64,000 bases of DNA, from NCBI RefSeq assembly GCF_004339675.1, contig NZ_SLVM01000016.1, positions 1 to 64,000 of the forward strand. Direction: 5' to 3'. Positions within the stretch are counted from its first letter, which is position 1, and each line of letters starts with the position of its first letter. Source of the stretch: Rhodovulum steppense (GTDB lineage Bacteria > Pseudomonadota > Alphaproteobacteria > Rhodobacterales > Rhodobacteraceae). Shown here piece by piece: positions 1 through 7,624 of the stretch. The translations under genes were made by a program, and so were the position numbers. The notes beneath the pieces are model-generated. The model was not told where the DNA came from, did not search any database, and saw only the letters and a program-made list of their open reading frames with translations.

Positions 1-100
1 CGATACGATCGGTGCCCGGAAACGTTCTTCTCTGCGATCATGCTCGCCGCAACCGTCTTGTTCTGGCTATGATCAAGAACGAGTCCTGAGCCTAGAGTTT
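1..100 (+). mobile_element. 3' end of an IS5-family transposase gene
   Basis: The first 72 bases read in frame 1 as a 23-residue tail (RYDRCPETFFSAIML, then ending AATVLFWL) closed by TGA at 70-72. This is the characteristic C-terminus of IS5-family (DDE) transposases. The rest of the element lies to the left of the window. The 3' end of the insertion sequence probably falls near 85-100, where the sequence reads gagtcctgagcctag, but the terminal inverted repeat cannot be confirmed without the other end. Composition here is more AT-rich than in the neighbouring genes, as expected for acquired DNA. Confidence 0.75.
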
Positions 101-160
101 TACTTAGCTTTCATTGGCGATGAAGAAGCAGACATCGTTTAACGTGGTTGAGGCAGCAAG

Positions 161-233
161 CGTAGGGTGGGTGAAACCCACCACCTGCCCGCACCCACGT
201 CCGCCCGCCGGTGGGTTGACACCCACCCTACGC
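161..233. repeat. REP-like nested palindrome
   Basis: Two arms form a long imperfect inverted repeat. The left arm, 161-185, is CGTAGGGTGGGTG followed by CCCACC; the right arm, 209-233, is its near-reverse complement ending ACCCACCCTACG. Each arm also folds on itself (GTGGGT/ACCCAC with 3-4 base loops), so the element can form one long hairpin or two small ones. This GTAGGGTGGGT family is a widespread REP-type intergenic repeat. It lies between the IS remnant and the end of the MipZ gene; the remaining bases 101-160 and 234-274 show no gene. Confidence 0.7.
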
Positions 234-274
234 ACAGCCCGACCATGCAAGTCCCGGCCGCGTTCCCAAAGCCC

Positions 275-1084
275 CTAGAACGTCACCTCGACCCCGGGCA
301 GGCGCAGTTCCACCATCAGGTCGCGCAGTTCCTGCCTTGCGGCGATGTTCGAGATGTTCATGCCGGTGACGCCGGTATCGCGCAGGTCCAGAAGCGTCAG
401 GCCGCTGGGGAACAGCTCGCGAAAGATCACCCGTTCCGAGAAACCCGGCGCCACGCGAAAGCCGATGCGGCGCGACAGGTTGACCAGCGCGTCGCCCATC
501 TTGCGCTTGTTGTGCATCTGCTGCGCGCCCAGCCGGTTGCGCAGCACCACCCAGTCGATCGGCTTCAGCCCGGCCTGGGCGCGCATCTGGCGGGCGTTCC
601 AGACCATCTCGGAATAGATCGACGGCCCGAGGATCTTGCCGCTTGCCCCGTCATGCCGGGCCAGCAGGTCGAAATCTATGAAACTGTCATTCAGCGGCGT
701 GATCAATGTGTCGGCCAGCGTGTGGGCGACCTGGCTAAGGCGGGTATGCGAGCCGGGGCAATCGATCAGGATGAAATCCTTGTCCTGTTCCATCCCGGCG
801 ATGGCTTCGGCAAGGCGGCGGTCGTACAGGTTCTCGCCCGGCTCCAGCTGTTGGGACGCGATCTCGGGCAATTCGCGGTAGTCCGGCGTCGGCAAATCGA
901 GGCCCGAGCGGTCCATATAGGCGCGCCGGTTCTCCATGTAGCGGCCAAAGCTGCGCTGGCGCAGGTCCAGATCCAACGCGCCGACCCGGTGGCCCAGCCG
1001 CGCCAGCGCGGTCGCCACATGCATCGACATGGTGGACTTGCCCGCCCCGCCCTTTTCATTGCCGACGACGATGATATGCGCCAC
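275..1084 (-). CDS. mipZ: MipZ-type division plane positioning ATPase (ParA family)
   Basis: A 269-residue ParA/MinD-superfamily ATPase. The deviant Walker A motif GNEKGGAGKST is at residues 8-18 and the switch/Walker B segment FILIDCPGS near residue 104. In Caulobacter and relatives MipZ forms a gradient from the ParB-bound poles and blocks FtsZ assembly away from midcell. Length and motifs fit MipZ better than chromosomal ParA, which would be paired with parB; no parB is present here. The start is GTG at 1082-1084, preceded by GGGGAAGGT as ribosome binding site. A promoter lies about 50 bases upstream and the rpmE terminator separates it from the ribosomal operon, so it is probably a single-gene unit. 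Confidence 0.85.
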   Translation of the reverse strand: MAHIIVVGNEKGGAGKSTMSMHVATALARLGHRVGALDLDLRQRSFGRYMENRRAYMDRSGLDLPTPDYRELPEIASQQLEPGENLYDRRLAEAIAGMEQDKDFILIDCPGSHTRLSQVAHTLADTLITPLNDSFIDFDLLARHDGASGKILGPSIYSEMVWNARQMRAQAGLKPIDWVVLRNRLGAQQMHNKRKMGDALVNLSRRIGFRVAPGFSERVIFRELFPSGLTLLDLRDTGVTGMNISNIAARQELRDLMVELRLPGVEVTF

Positions 1085-1135
1085 GTCACCTTCCCCCTGC
1101 GATCTGCATGACTATGGGCGAGAGAGTCGCCGACA

Positions 1136-1163
1136 ACCATATGTTGTGGCAAGCGGTAGTCAA
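1136..1163 (-). promoter_or_regulatory. Putative sigma70 promoter of mipZ
   Basis: On the minus strand, TTGACT (1158-1163) is followed after 16 bases by TATGGT (1136-1141), a reasonable -35/-10 pair. It sits between the rpmE terminator and the mipZ GTG start and would give a leader of roughly 45 bases. Prediction from motif match only. Confidence 0.5.
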
Positions 1164-1227
1164 AGCGGGAGTGGAGGACAAGGTGTCACGATTACGGCGC
1201 ATGGTCCTGCCGCAGCCTCCGCCACAT

Positions 1228-1253
1228 GAAAACGCCGCCCCGGGGGGCGGCGT
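1228..1253 (-). terminator. Rho-independent terminator after rpmE
   Basis: Perfect 10-bp stem: ACGCCGCCCC (1232-1241) pairs with GGGGCGGCGT (1244-1253). On the minus strand it is followed by TTTTC. It lies 27 bases beyond the rpmE stop and closes the ffh-to-rpmE operon. Confidence 0.8.
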
Positions 1254-1279
1254 CTCCGCAGTGTTGAAGCCGGGCGGGA

Positions 1280-1501
1280 TCAGAAGCCCAGGCCCTCGTA
1301 TTTCTTCTTGAACTTCGACACGCGGCCGCCGGTGTCCATCAGGCGCGAACTGCCGCCGGTCCAGGCGGGGTGCACCGACGGGTCGATATCGAGGGCAAGC
1401 ATGTCGCCCGCCTTGCCATAGGTCGATTTCATCTGGATCACGGTGCCGTCGGTCATCTTGACATCGATCACATGGTAATCGGGGTGGATATCCTTGCGCA
1501 T
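1280..1501 (-). CDS. rpmE: 50S ribosomal protein L31
   Basis: A 73-residue L31 beginning [10 protein letters not shown] and ending KKKYEGLGF, part of the large ribosomal subunit near the central protuberance. The frame stays open upstream, but the ATG at 1499-1501 is chosen because it matches the family N-terminus and has GAGGAG 7 bases before it. It lacks the zinc-binding CxxC pair of C+ L31 forms, so it appears to be the C-minus type. It follows rplS by 11 bases and is the last gene of the cluster. Confidence 0.95.
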   Translation of the reverse strand: MRKDIHPDYHVIDVKMTDGTVIQMKSTYGKAGDMLALDIDPSVHPAWTGGSSRLMDTGGRVSKFKKKYEGLGF

Positions 1502-1512
1502 GGTCGCTCTCC

Positions 1513-1890
1513 TCACGCCTCGGTCTTGGGCTTGTAGGTGCTGTCCTCGGCGATCCGGGCGGATTTGCCCCGGCGCGCGCGCAGGTAATACAGCTTGGCG
1601 CGGCGCACGCGGCCGCGGCGGACCACCTCGATCGAGTCGATATTGGTGGAGTAGAGGGGGAACACCCGCTCGACACCCTCGCCGAACGAGATCTTGCGAA
1701 CGGTGAACGACCCGGCGATGCCCTTGCCGTTGTTGCGGGCAATGCACACGCCTTCGTAGTTCTGAACGCGCGAGCGGGTGCCCTCGGTCACCTTGTAGCC
1801 CACGCGGATCGTGTCGCCCGGCTTGAAGTCGGGAATCTTCTTGTCGAGGGCGGCGATCTGTTCCGCCTCGAGCTGTGCGATCAGGTTCAT
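1513..1890 (-). CDS. rplS: 50S ribosomal protein L19
   Basis: A 125-residue L19 at the 30S/50S interface. Family signatures are [16 protein letters not shown] near residue 22, the conserved [15 protein letters not shown] stretch and the basic [18 protein letters not shown] tail. The length is normal. It lies 52 bases after trmD and 11 bases before rpmE on the same strand; the trmD-rplS pairing is conserved across bacteria. Confidence 0.96.
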   Translation of the reverse strand: MNLIAQLEAEQIAALDKKIPDFKPGDTIRVGYKVTEGTRSRVQNYEGVCIARNNGKGIAGSFTVRKISFGEGVERVFPLYSTNIDSIEVVRRGRVRRAKLYYLRARRGKSARIAEDSTYKPKTEA

Positions 1891-1942
1891 CGCAGCGTCT
1901 CCATCTTTGCTCGCGGTTTTCTCCGCGAAGGTGATGCAGCCC

Positions 1943-2773
1943 TCAGAGCTCTCGGTCTCCGTCCGGGTCCCTACCGCGGCTTGCGCAGTAAGCCCGCCAG
2001 AGGTCAGGGCGGCGTTCCTTGGTCAGCCTTTCGGCCTCGGCCTTCCGCCAGGCGGCGATCTTCGCGTGATGGCCCGACAGGAGAATGTCGGGTATCGCGC
2101 GGCCTTTCCAGACGGCGGGCCGTGTATACTGCGGATGTTCAAGCAGGCCCTCGGAAAAGGATTCCTCCTCCGTGGATGCCTGATTCCCGAGTACGCGGGG
2201 TATAAGGCGGACAGTCGCGTCGATCAAGGCCTGTGCCGCGATCTCGCCGCCCGTCAGGACGAAATCCCCCAGGCTGACCTCCTCGACGGCGTATTCCTCG
2301 ATCACCCGCTCGTCGAGCCCCTCGAACCGGCCGCAGATCAGCGTGATCCCCTCGGCCTGCGCGAAGCGTTGCGCCATCGCCTGGCAAAACGGGGCGCCGC
2401 GCGGCGACAGATAGACGACCGGCCAGCGGCTGCGGTCGGCGGGCGTGCCCAGCGCGGCCTGATCCAGCGCGGCGCCCATCACGTCGGGGCGCAGCACCAT
2501 GCCCGCGCCGCCACCTGCCGGGTTGTCGTCGACATTGCGGTGCCTGCCCTCGCCGAAGGGGCGCAGATCAACCGTTTCCAGCGCCCAGAGCCCCAGATCC
2601 AGCGCCCGGCCGGTCAGCGACAGGCCCAGAACGCCGGGAAACGCCTCGGGGAACAGGGTGATGATGCGCGCGGTCCAGGCGCCTTTCAGGCGGGGCCGCG
2701 TGTCCATCAGGTCGCGGGGCTGAAGGCTCGCCGAGATCGAGAGCCGCCCATGGGATTTCGGTGTGTCCGTCAT
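1943..2773 (-). CDS. trmD: tRNA (guanine-N1-)-methyltransferase TrmD
   Basis: TrmD (276 residues) uses SAM to methylate G37 of tRNAs with a G at position 36, preventing +1 frameshifts. The SPOUT-fold knot motifs are visible: [19 protein letters not shown] near residues 79-97 and the [11 protein letters not shown] segment near 167. About 35 residues precede the usual start region ([11 protein letters not shown]). I recall a similar SHGR-SISASL-PR-LM extension in other Rhodobacteraceae TrmD proteins, so the ATG at 2771-2773 is retained; an internal ATG at residue 23 is the alternative. Confidence 0.94.
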   Translation of the reverse strand: MTDTPKSHGRLSISASLQPRDLMDTRPRLKGAWTARIITLFPEAFPGVLGLSLTGRALDLGLWALETVDLRPFGEGRHRNVDDNPAGGGAGMVLRPDVMGAALDQAALGTPADRSRWPVVYLSPRGAPFCQAMAQRFAQAEGITLICGRFEGLDERVIEEYAVEEVSLGDFVLTGGEIAAQALIDATVRLIPRVLGNQASTEEESFSEGLLEHPQYTRPAVWKGRAIPDILLSGHHAKIAAWRKAEAERLTKERRPDLWRAYCASRGRDPDGDREL

Positions 2774-2811
2774 GGGCGGTCTCTAGCTGGAAACGCGGCC
2801 GGGCGAAAGCC

Positions 2812-3159
2812 TCAGCCCTTGCGCGATACCGCGATCGCGCCGCCAAGCCCGACCGCCGAGACGAGGATCGGCAGCCAGAGCGGCAGCGCGACAACCGGGG
2901 CGCCGAGGGCCCAGACGATGCCGAAGCCGATCAGGAAGACAAGGTTGACCCAGATGATCTGGTTGAAGACCATCATCGGCAGCGCCTTGGCCAGCGTCTT
3001 GCCCTGCGCGGCGCGGGTGACGGCGGCCGCGGGGTCGAGGGCGCGCGCGACGGTGGCCAGCGCGGCGATGACAAGGATGACCCAGACCGGGTTTTCCGAT
3101 TGCCCGGCCAGGAAGGCCCCGGCCAGGATGATCGCGTAGAAGATGTTTGCAGGGGACAT
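2812..3159 (-). CDS. Small integral membrane protein of unknown function
   Basis: A 115-residue protein I do not recognise beyond being membrane-embedded. Hydrophobic segments lie at about residues 5-17, 23-40, 62-84 and 88-108, separated by a short basic loop (TRAAQGKTLAKA). The start at 3157-3159 has GGAT 5 bases upstream. It lies between rimM and trmD, 38 bases from the trmD start, so it is co-transcribed with RNA-modification and ribosome-maturation genes. No catalytic motif is seen, and a role in translation is only suggested by location. Confidence 0.75.
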   Translation of the reverse strand: MSPANIFYAIILAGAFLAGQSENPVWVILVIAALATVARALDPAAAVTRAAQGKTLAKALPMMVFNQIIWVNLVFLIGFGIVWALGAPVVALPLWLPILVSAVGLGGAIAVSRKG

Positions 3160-3188
3160 GGTGATCCTCGTTCCTTGTTGGTCGGCGA

Positions 3189-3698
3189 TCAGGGGAACAG
3201 ACCTTCGGGCGGATCCGCAATGAGGCGCCCCGCCGCAAGATCGACAGTGGGCACGCAGGCCGCGGTAAAGGGCAACAGGACCGTCGATGTCAGCCCCGGC
3301 CCGTGGATCTCCAGAAGATCCCCGGCGCCATGGTCATGCACCGCCCGCACCCGGCCCAGAACCTTGCCGCCGGTATCCAGCACCTCAAGCCCGATCAGGT
3401 CGGCATGGTAGAACTCGTCATCGGGCAGGGCGGGCAGGGCGGCGCGGTCGGCGTGAAGCCGCACGCCTTTCAGCGCGTCGGCCTGTTCCTTGGTGGCGAT
3501 GCCGGTCAGCCGGGCGGCAAACCCGCCCTTGACGGCGCGCGTCAGCGTCACCGCAAAGGACCGTTTGCCATCCTCGGTGAAAAGCGGGCCGTAACCGGCG
3601 ATGGATTCGGGTTCGGCGCAGAAGCTTTTCAGCCGCACCTCGCCCCGGACCCCGAAGGAGCCGCCGATCACGCCCACACAGACACGGGTTTCGGCCAT
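3189..3698 (-). CDS. rimM: 16S rRNA processing protein RimM
   Basis: RimM (169 residues) assists maturation of the 30S head by binding S19 and 16S helices 31/33b. The N-terminal RimM barrel carries the signature [20 protein letters not shown]. The C-terminal PRC barrel starts at about residue 92 with [21 protein letters not shown]. The length is normal. Its start abuts the bluB stop at 3699 with no spacer. Confidence 0.95.
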   Translation of the reverse strand: MAETRVCVGVIGGSFGVRGEVRLKSFCAEPESIAGYGPLFTEDGKRSFAVTLTRAVKGGFAARLTGIATKEQADALKGVRLHADRAALPALPDDEFYHADLIGLEVLDTGGKVLGRVRAVHDHGAGDLLEIHGPGLTSTVLLPFTAACVPTVDLAAGRLIADPPEGLFP

Positions 3699-4349
3699 CT
3701 AGCGCCCCTCGACATGCAGCGCCTCGGCGCGCCGTTCCCAGCCGACTTCTTCCAGTTCGGGGTGGTCGCGTTCCACCTCGGGCCAGCCGATGCAGAGATA
3801 GGCCACCAGCGACCAGTCGTCCGGCACCGCCAGATCGCGGCAAAGCCGGTCGGGATCGAGCACCGAGACCCAGCCCACGCCCAGCCCTTCGGCCCGGGCG
3901 GCCAGCCAGAACATCGAGATCGCGGCCACGACCGAATAGCGCCGCATCTCGGGCATGGTGGCCGCGCCCAGCCCCGCGCCCTGGGGCGTGGCCTCGTCGC
4001 AGAAGACGGCCAGCTGCACCGGGGCGCGGTCCATCCCGGACAGCTTAAGCCGCGGATAAAGCGCGGCTTTCTCGCCGTCATAGCCCGCAAGGGCGGCGGC
4101 ATTCGCGGCCTCGAAATTCGCGCGCGCGGCCTGACGGGCGGTCTCGCTGTCCAGCCGCAGGATGCGCCACGGCTCCGACAGGCCCACCGAGGGCGCCAGC
4201 CGGAACGCGTCAAGGCAGCGGTCCAGCAGCGCCTCGTCCACCGGGTCGGGGCGGAAGTGCCGGACGTCGCGCCGCCACCGCATGAGCCGGGAAAGCTCGT
4301 CGCGGAAGGCGGGCGCGAACCGCTCGGGCTGCGGGGCCGTGGCAGCCAT
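3699..4349 (-). CDS. bluB: 5,6-dimethylbenzimidazole synthase BluB
   Basis: A flavodestructase of the nitroreductase fold that fragments reduced FMN with O2 to make 5,6-dimethylbenzimidazole, the lower ligand of vitamin B12. The 216 residues include RWRRDVRHFRPDPV (25-38), where D28 matches the catalytic Asp of BluB. VGLSEPWRILR follows at about 54-64, and GLGVGWVSVLDPDRL carries the conserved Ser near residue 163. These features separate BluB from ordinary nitroreductases. It sits 3 bases after rpsP and directly before rimM, an unusual setting for a cobalamin gene. Confidence 0.9.
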   Translation of the reverse strand: MAATAPQPERFAPAFRDELSRLMRWRRDVRHFRPDPVDEALLDRCLDAFRLAPSVGLSEPWRILRLDSETARQAARANFEAANAAALAGYDGEKAALYPRLKLSGMDRAPVQLAVFCDEATPQGAGLGAATMPEMRRYSVVAAISMFWLAARAEGLGVGWVSVLDPDRLCRDLAVPDDWSLVAYLCIGWPEVERDHPELEEVGWERRAEALHVEGR

Positions 4350-4352
4350 CGT

Positions 4353-4706
4353 TTACTCTGCGCCTGCCTCGGCGGCCTTGGCGGCCTTTTCCTCGGCGCG
4401 GGCCTTGGCCTTGGCGCCGGGCACGGCTTTCTTGGGGTTGCTGCGCTCGGTTTTCGCAACGATACCAGCGGTTTCCAGCATGCGGGCGATGCGGTCGGTC
4501 GGCTGGGCGCCCTGGCCGAGCCAATGCTTCACGCGGTCCAGATCCATGCGGACACGCTGTTCGTTGTCCTTGGCCAGAAGCGGGTTGTAGATGCCCAGCT
4601 TCTCGATGAAGCGGCCATCACGCGGGGCGCGGCTGTCGGCCACGACGATGCTGTAGAAGGGACGCTTTTTCGAGCCGCCGCGGGCGAGACGAAGTTTCAG
4701 TGCCAT
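4353..4706 (-). CDS. rpsP: 30S ribosomal protein S16
   Basis: S16 with the canonical N-terminus [20 protein letters not shown]. The core (about 80 residues) is followed by a Lys/Ala/Glu-rich tail (residues 92-117), common in alphaproteobacterial S16. CAGGAGAAA precedes the ATG. It lies 37 bases after the chorismate mutase gene and 3 bases before bluB; the usual rpsP-rimM pair is split here by bluB. Confidence 0.96.
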   Translation of the reverse strand: MALKLRLARGGSKKRPFYSIVVADSRAPRDGRFIEKLGIYNPLLAKDNEQRVRMDLDRVKHWLGQGAQPTDRIARMLETAGIVAKTERSNPKKAVPGAKAKARAEEKAAKAAEAGAE

Positions 4707-4743
4707 GTCAGTTTCTCCTGTATCTGGCGTTCGGCAGGGGTGC

Positions 4744-5049
4744 CTATTTCTGGTGTTCGATATGGTGTCGGATGACTTCCTGAATGACGAAGCTCAGGAA
4801 TTTCTTGGCAAATTCCGGGTCGAGATCGGCCTCGCGGGCCAGTTGCTCAAGCCGGGCGATCTGGCTTTCCTCGCGCGCCGGGTCCGAGGGCGGCAGCCCG
4901 TGCTGCGCCTTGAGACGGCCCACTGCCTGGGTGTGCTTGAACCGCTCGCCCAGCGTGTAGACGAGGATCGCGTCCAGCCGGTCGATGCTGGCGCGGTGCT
5001 CGCGCAGGAGGTCTGCGGCGCGGGCGGTGGTGTCGGTCGCGGAGGTCAC
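4744..5049 (-). CDS. Chorismate mutase, AroQ type
   Basis: A 101-residue all-helical chorismate mutase converting chorismate to prephenate for Phe/Tyr synthesis. Typical AroQ features are [20 protein letters not shown] (helix 1 with the conserved Arg and Asp), the K48-containing [11 protein letters not shown] region and the EESQ-to-IARL helix. The GTG at 5047-5049 is chosen because AAGGAGT lies 7 bases upstream; a longer ATG-initiated reading would translate the tandem repeat next door and is unlikely. It lies between ffh and rpsP in the same direction. Confidence 0.85.
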   Translation of the reverse strand: MTSATDTTARAADLLREHRASIDRLDAILVYTLGERFKHTQAVGRLKAQHGLPPSDPAREESQIARLEQLAREADLDPEFAKKFLSFVIQEVIRHHIEHQK

Positions 5050-5077
5050 GCAGCACTCCTTTCGTCGCGAATGGCAA

Positions 5078-5115
5078 ATCGGATTTCCATCGGATTTCCA
5101 TCGGATTTCCATCGG
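5078..5115. repeat. 11-bp tandem repeat ATCGGATTTCC x3.5
   Basis: Three perfect direct copies at 5078-5088, 5089-5099 and 5100-5110, plus a partial copy ATCGG, 29 bases upstream of the chorismate mutase GTG. The period equals about one helical turn. A sister array with the same core (AT..GATTTCC) occurs at 48885-48917. The rest of the ffh/chorismate mutase gap (5116-5182) holds an A/T run and a GC hairpin (CCCGG-TG-CCGGG, 5139-5150). Confidence 0.85.
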
Positions 5116-5182
5116 GCAAATTTTTCGACGTCACGCCGCCCGGTGCCGGGCCGCCGCAGGGGATATGCCGGAGCGCGCCGCG

Positions 5183-6685
5183 TCATTTCTTCTTGCCGCC
5201 CAGCCCCGACAGACCCGGCGGAAGGTCCATGCCGCCCAGGCCGCCCATGCCACCGGGCAGCCCGCCGCCCATCCGGCGCGCGGCCTCTTCGAGCGCCCTG
5301 GGATCCATGTCGGCGCCCATGCCGGGCAGTCCGCCCTTGCCCAGCATTCCGGACATGGCGCGTTTGAGCATGGCGCGGCCGCCCTTCTGGCCGAGCTTCT
5401 TCATCATGTCGGACATCTGGCGGTGCATCTTGAGCAGCTTGTTCAGCTCCGGCACCTCGAGACCCGCGCCCGCCGCGATGCGGCGCTTGCGGCTGGCCTG
5501 GAGGATCTGGGGATTGGCGCGCTCGACCTTGGTCATGGAATTTATCAGCGCGATCTGGCGGCGCAGGATCGAATCGTCGAAACCCGCCTCGGCCATCTGG
5601 CCCTTCATCTTGCCCATGCCGGGCATCATGCCCATGATGCCCTCCATCCCGCCCATCTTGAGCATCTGTTCAAGCTGCATCTTCAGGTCGTTCATGTTGA
5701 ACTGACCCTTCTGGAAGCGCTTCATCATCCGCTCGGCCTGTTCGGCCTCGATGGTGGCTTGCGCCTTTTCCACCAGCGACACGATATCGCCCATGCCGAG
5801 GATGCGGCCCGCGATGCGTTCGGGGTGGAATTCCTCCAGCGCGTCGAGCTTTTCGCCCAAGCCCACATACTTGATCGGCTTGCCGGTCACCGCGCGCATG
5901 GAAAGCGCCGCGCCGCCCCGGCCGTCGCCATCCATCCGGGTCAGGATCACGCCCGAGATGCCGATGCGGCCGTCGAAATTCTCGGCCGTATGCACCGCGT
6001 CCTGGCCGGTCAGGCCGTCCACGACCAGAAGCGTCTCGCGGGGCGTGGCGACGTCGCGCACGGCCTCGACCTCGGCCATCAGCGTCTCGTCGATCGACAG
6101 CCGCCCGGCGGTGTCCAGCATGTAGACGTCATAGCCGCCCATCGCGGCCTGCTGCTTGGCGCGTTTCGCGATGTCGACGGGTTTCTGCCCCGGCACGATG
6201 GGCAGGGTATCGACGCCGATCTGCGCGCCGAGGATGGCAAGCTGTTCCATCGCCGCCGGGCGGTTCACGTCGAGCGAGGCCATCAGCACCCGCTTGCCGT
6301 TCACCTCCTTCAGCCGTTTTGCCAGCTTGGCGGTGGTGGTGGTCTTGCCGCCGCCCTGAAGGCCGACCATCAGGATCGGCGCGGGCGGGTTGTCGATTTT
6401 CAGGTATCCCGGTTCGCCCTCGCCGGTCAGCACGCGCACCAGTTCGTCATGGACGATCTTGACCACCTGCTGGCCGGGCGTGACCGAGCGCGTCACCTCC
6501 TGCCCGGTGGCCTTTTCCTGCACCGACTTGACGAAGCTGCGCGCGACGGGCAGCGAGACGTCGGCCTCCAGCAGCGCCACGCGGACCTCGCGCAGCGCGG
6601 TCTTGACGTCGTCTTCGCTCAGCGCGCCCTGCTTGGTCAGGCGGTCGAACACGCCGGACAGGCGGTCTGATAGACTTTCGAACAT
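5183..6685 (-). CDS. ffh: Signal recognition particle protein Ffh
   Basis: Ffh is the SRP54 GTPase that binds signal sequences and 4.5S RNA and delivers ribosomes to FtsY. Of 500 residues, the N domain is 1-85 and the G domain follows with the P-loop GLQGGGKTT near 108-116. DTAGRLSIDE and TRMDGDGRGG (closing loop) come next. The methionine-rich M domain starts near 325, with a Gly/Met/Pro-rich tail ending GGKKK. The start is ATG 6683-6685 (MFESLSDRLSG); upstream codons in the same frame do not resemble the family. It is the first gene of the minus-strand translation cluster. Confidence 0.96.
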   Translation of the reverse strand: MFESLSDRLSGVFDRLTKQGALSEDDVKTALREVRVALLEADVSLPVARSFVKSVQEKATGQEVTRSVTPGQQVVKIVHDELVRVLTGEGEPGYLKIDNPPAPILMVGLQGGGKTTTTAKLAKRLKEVNGKRVLMASLDVNRPAAMEQLAILGAQIGVDTLPIVPGQKPVDIAKRAKQQAAMGGYDVYMLDTAGRLSIDETLMAEVEAVRDVATPRETLLVVDGLTGQDAVHTAENFDGRIGISGVILTRMDGDGRGGAALSMRAVTGKPIKYVGLGEKLDALEEFHPERIAGRILGMGDIVSLVEKAQATIEAEQAERMMKRFQKGQFNMNDLKMQLEQMLKMGGMEGIMGMMPGMGKMKGQMAEAGFDDSILRRQIALINSMTKVERANPQILQASRKRRIAAGAGLEVPELNKLLKMHRQMSDMMKKLGQKGGRAMLKRAMSGMLGKGGLPGMGADMDPRALEEAARRMGGGLPGGMGGLGGMDLPPGLSGLGGKKK

Positions 6686-6773
6686 GGGCCGGGCCCTCCG
6701 TCGACCGTTGCACCTGCCCCCGATATGGGCGGGGACGCCTGAAATGTCAGCGCGACGAAGCGCCAAACGAGTG

Positions 6774-6810
6774 ACGCCCCCGTGGGCGAAACCTCGCTGA
6801 CGGGGGGCGA
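6774..6810. other. Long hairpin upstream of ffh
   Basis: In the 247-base gap between ffh and azoR, ACGCCCCCGT (6774-6783) pairs with ACGGGGGGCG (6800-6809) with one bulge, and an inner GCGA/TCGC stem has an AACC loop. It lies about 90 bases before the ffh start and may be part of its leader. No U-run follows on either strand. No SRP RNA was recognised here. Confidence 0.4.
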
Positions 6811-6895
6811 TCCCGGGACATGACCGGGACCGGAAGGCGTGAACCGTTCCGGATATCGGGGTGGCTTAAGCCATGGATGGGGGCGGGAGTCAAGT

Positions 6896-6925
6896 CCGGC
6901 CTGCCCGTGCGAGGGGGCAGGCCGG
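6896..6925 (-). terminator. Stem-loop after azoR
   Basis: CCGGCCTGCCC (6896-6906) pairs with GGGCAGGCCGG (6915-6925): an 11-bp perfect stem, 8-base loop, 8 bases beyond the azoR stop. There is no clear T-tract on the minus strand, so termination strength is uncertain. Confidence 0.5.
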
Positions 6926-6932
6926 GCCTGTG

Positions 6933-7526
6933 TCAGGCGGCGCGGGGCAGTTGGTCGACCGCGGCATGGGCGGCGGCAAGGGCGGCCTCGGCATCCAGCG
7001 CGAGGCGGTCGGCGCCCAGCACGGTGATGTCGGTCAGCCCGAGGAAGCCCAGCACATGGGTCAGATACCGGGTGGCGAAGTCGAAATCCGAGCCGAAGGC
7101 GGTGCCGCCCGAAGCCGCGGCGACGATCACCCGCTTGGCCCCCAGCAGCCCTTCGGGCCCGGCCTCGGTATAGCGGAAGGTGACGCCCGCGCGGGCCACG
7201 AGGTCGATCCAGGCCTTGAGTGCGGCGGGCAGGCCGAAATTGTAGACCGGCAGGCCGATCACGATGGTATCGGCGGCCTTCAGTTCCGCGATCAGGCTGT
7301 CGGACAGCGCCAGTTCGGCGCGCTGCGCTTCGGTCCGGTCGGCTTCGGGGGTGAAATTGGCGCCGATCCAGGCCTCGGTCAGCAGCGGCAGGCCCTCGGC
7401 CAGGTCGCGGGTCAGGATGCGGGTGTCGTCACCGGCAAGGCGGGCGGTGATGCGGTCGGTCAGGTCGCGCGAGACCGAGCCGTCGCGGCGGGCCGAACTG
7501 TCGATGCGCAGGATTGTGCGGGGCAT
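6933..7526 (-). CDS. azoR: FMN-dependent NADH azoreductase / quinone reductase
   Basis: A 197-residue flavodoxin-fold oxidoreductase of the AzoR family, which reduces azo dyes and quinones with NADH via FMN. The N-terminus ILRIDSSARRDGSVSRDLT is the FMN phosphate-binding loop region. IVIGLPVYNFGLPAALKAWID (about 97-117) is the family's flavin-binding stretch, and AASGGTAFG follows near 145. The start at 7524-7526 has GGAGT upstream; the longer frame reaches into the divergent promoter region. It is transcribed away from a LysR-type gene, its likely regulator. Confidence 0.88.
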   Translation of the reverse strand: MPRTILRIDSSARRDGSVSRDLTDRITARLAGDDTRILTRDLAEGLPLLTEAWIGANFTPEADRTEAQRAELALSDSLIAELKAADTIVIGLPVYNFGLPAALKAWIDLVARAGVTFRYTEAGPEGLLGAKRVIVAAASGGTAFGSDFDFATRYLTHVLGFLGLTDITVLGADRLALDAEAALAAAHAAVDQLPRAA

Positions 7527-7586
7527 GGGAAACTCCGATGGGATGAGGATGTGAGGGGAAAATGGTTCTTGCGCTGGTGAACACAA

Positions 7587-7603
7587 TTGCTCAAAATCAA
7601 CAA
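7587..7603. promoter_or_regulatory. LysR-type operator candidate between azoR and lysR
   Basis: TTGCTCAAAATCAACAA shows the TTG...CAA imperfect dyad expected for LysR proteins. It lies 22 bases before the LysR start and 61 bases before the azoR start. No other strong dyad is seen in this short divergent gap. Confidence 0.4.
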
Positions 7604-7624
7604 GGTCTGTGAGGTGGCGCACAT

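Noticed and set aside
5050..5112. Longer chorismate mutase start (reading beginning MEIRWKSDGN)
   Set aside because: It would translate the tandem repeat; the GTG at 5049 has a strong ribosome binding site and matches family length.
6686..6932. 4.5S SRP RNA gene beside ffh
   Set aside because: No GGAA/GCAG symmetric-loop signature of the SRP RNA domain IV hairpin was found in either strand.
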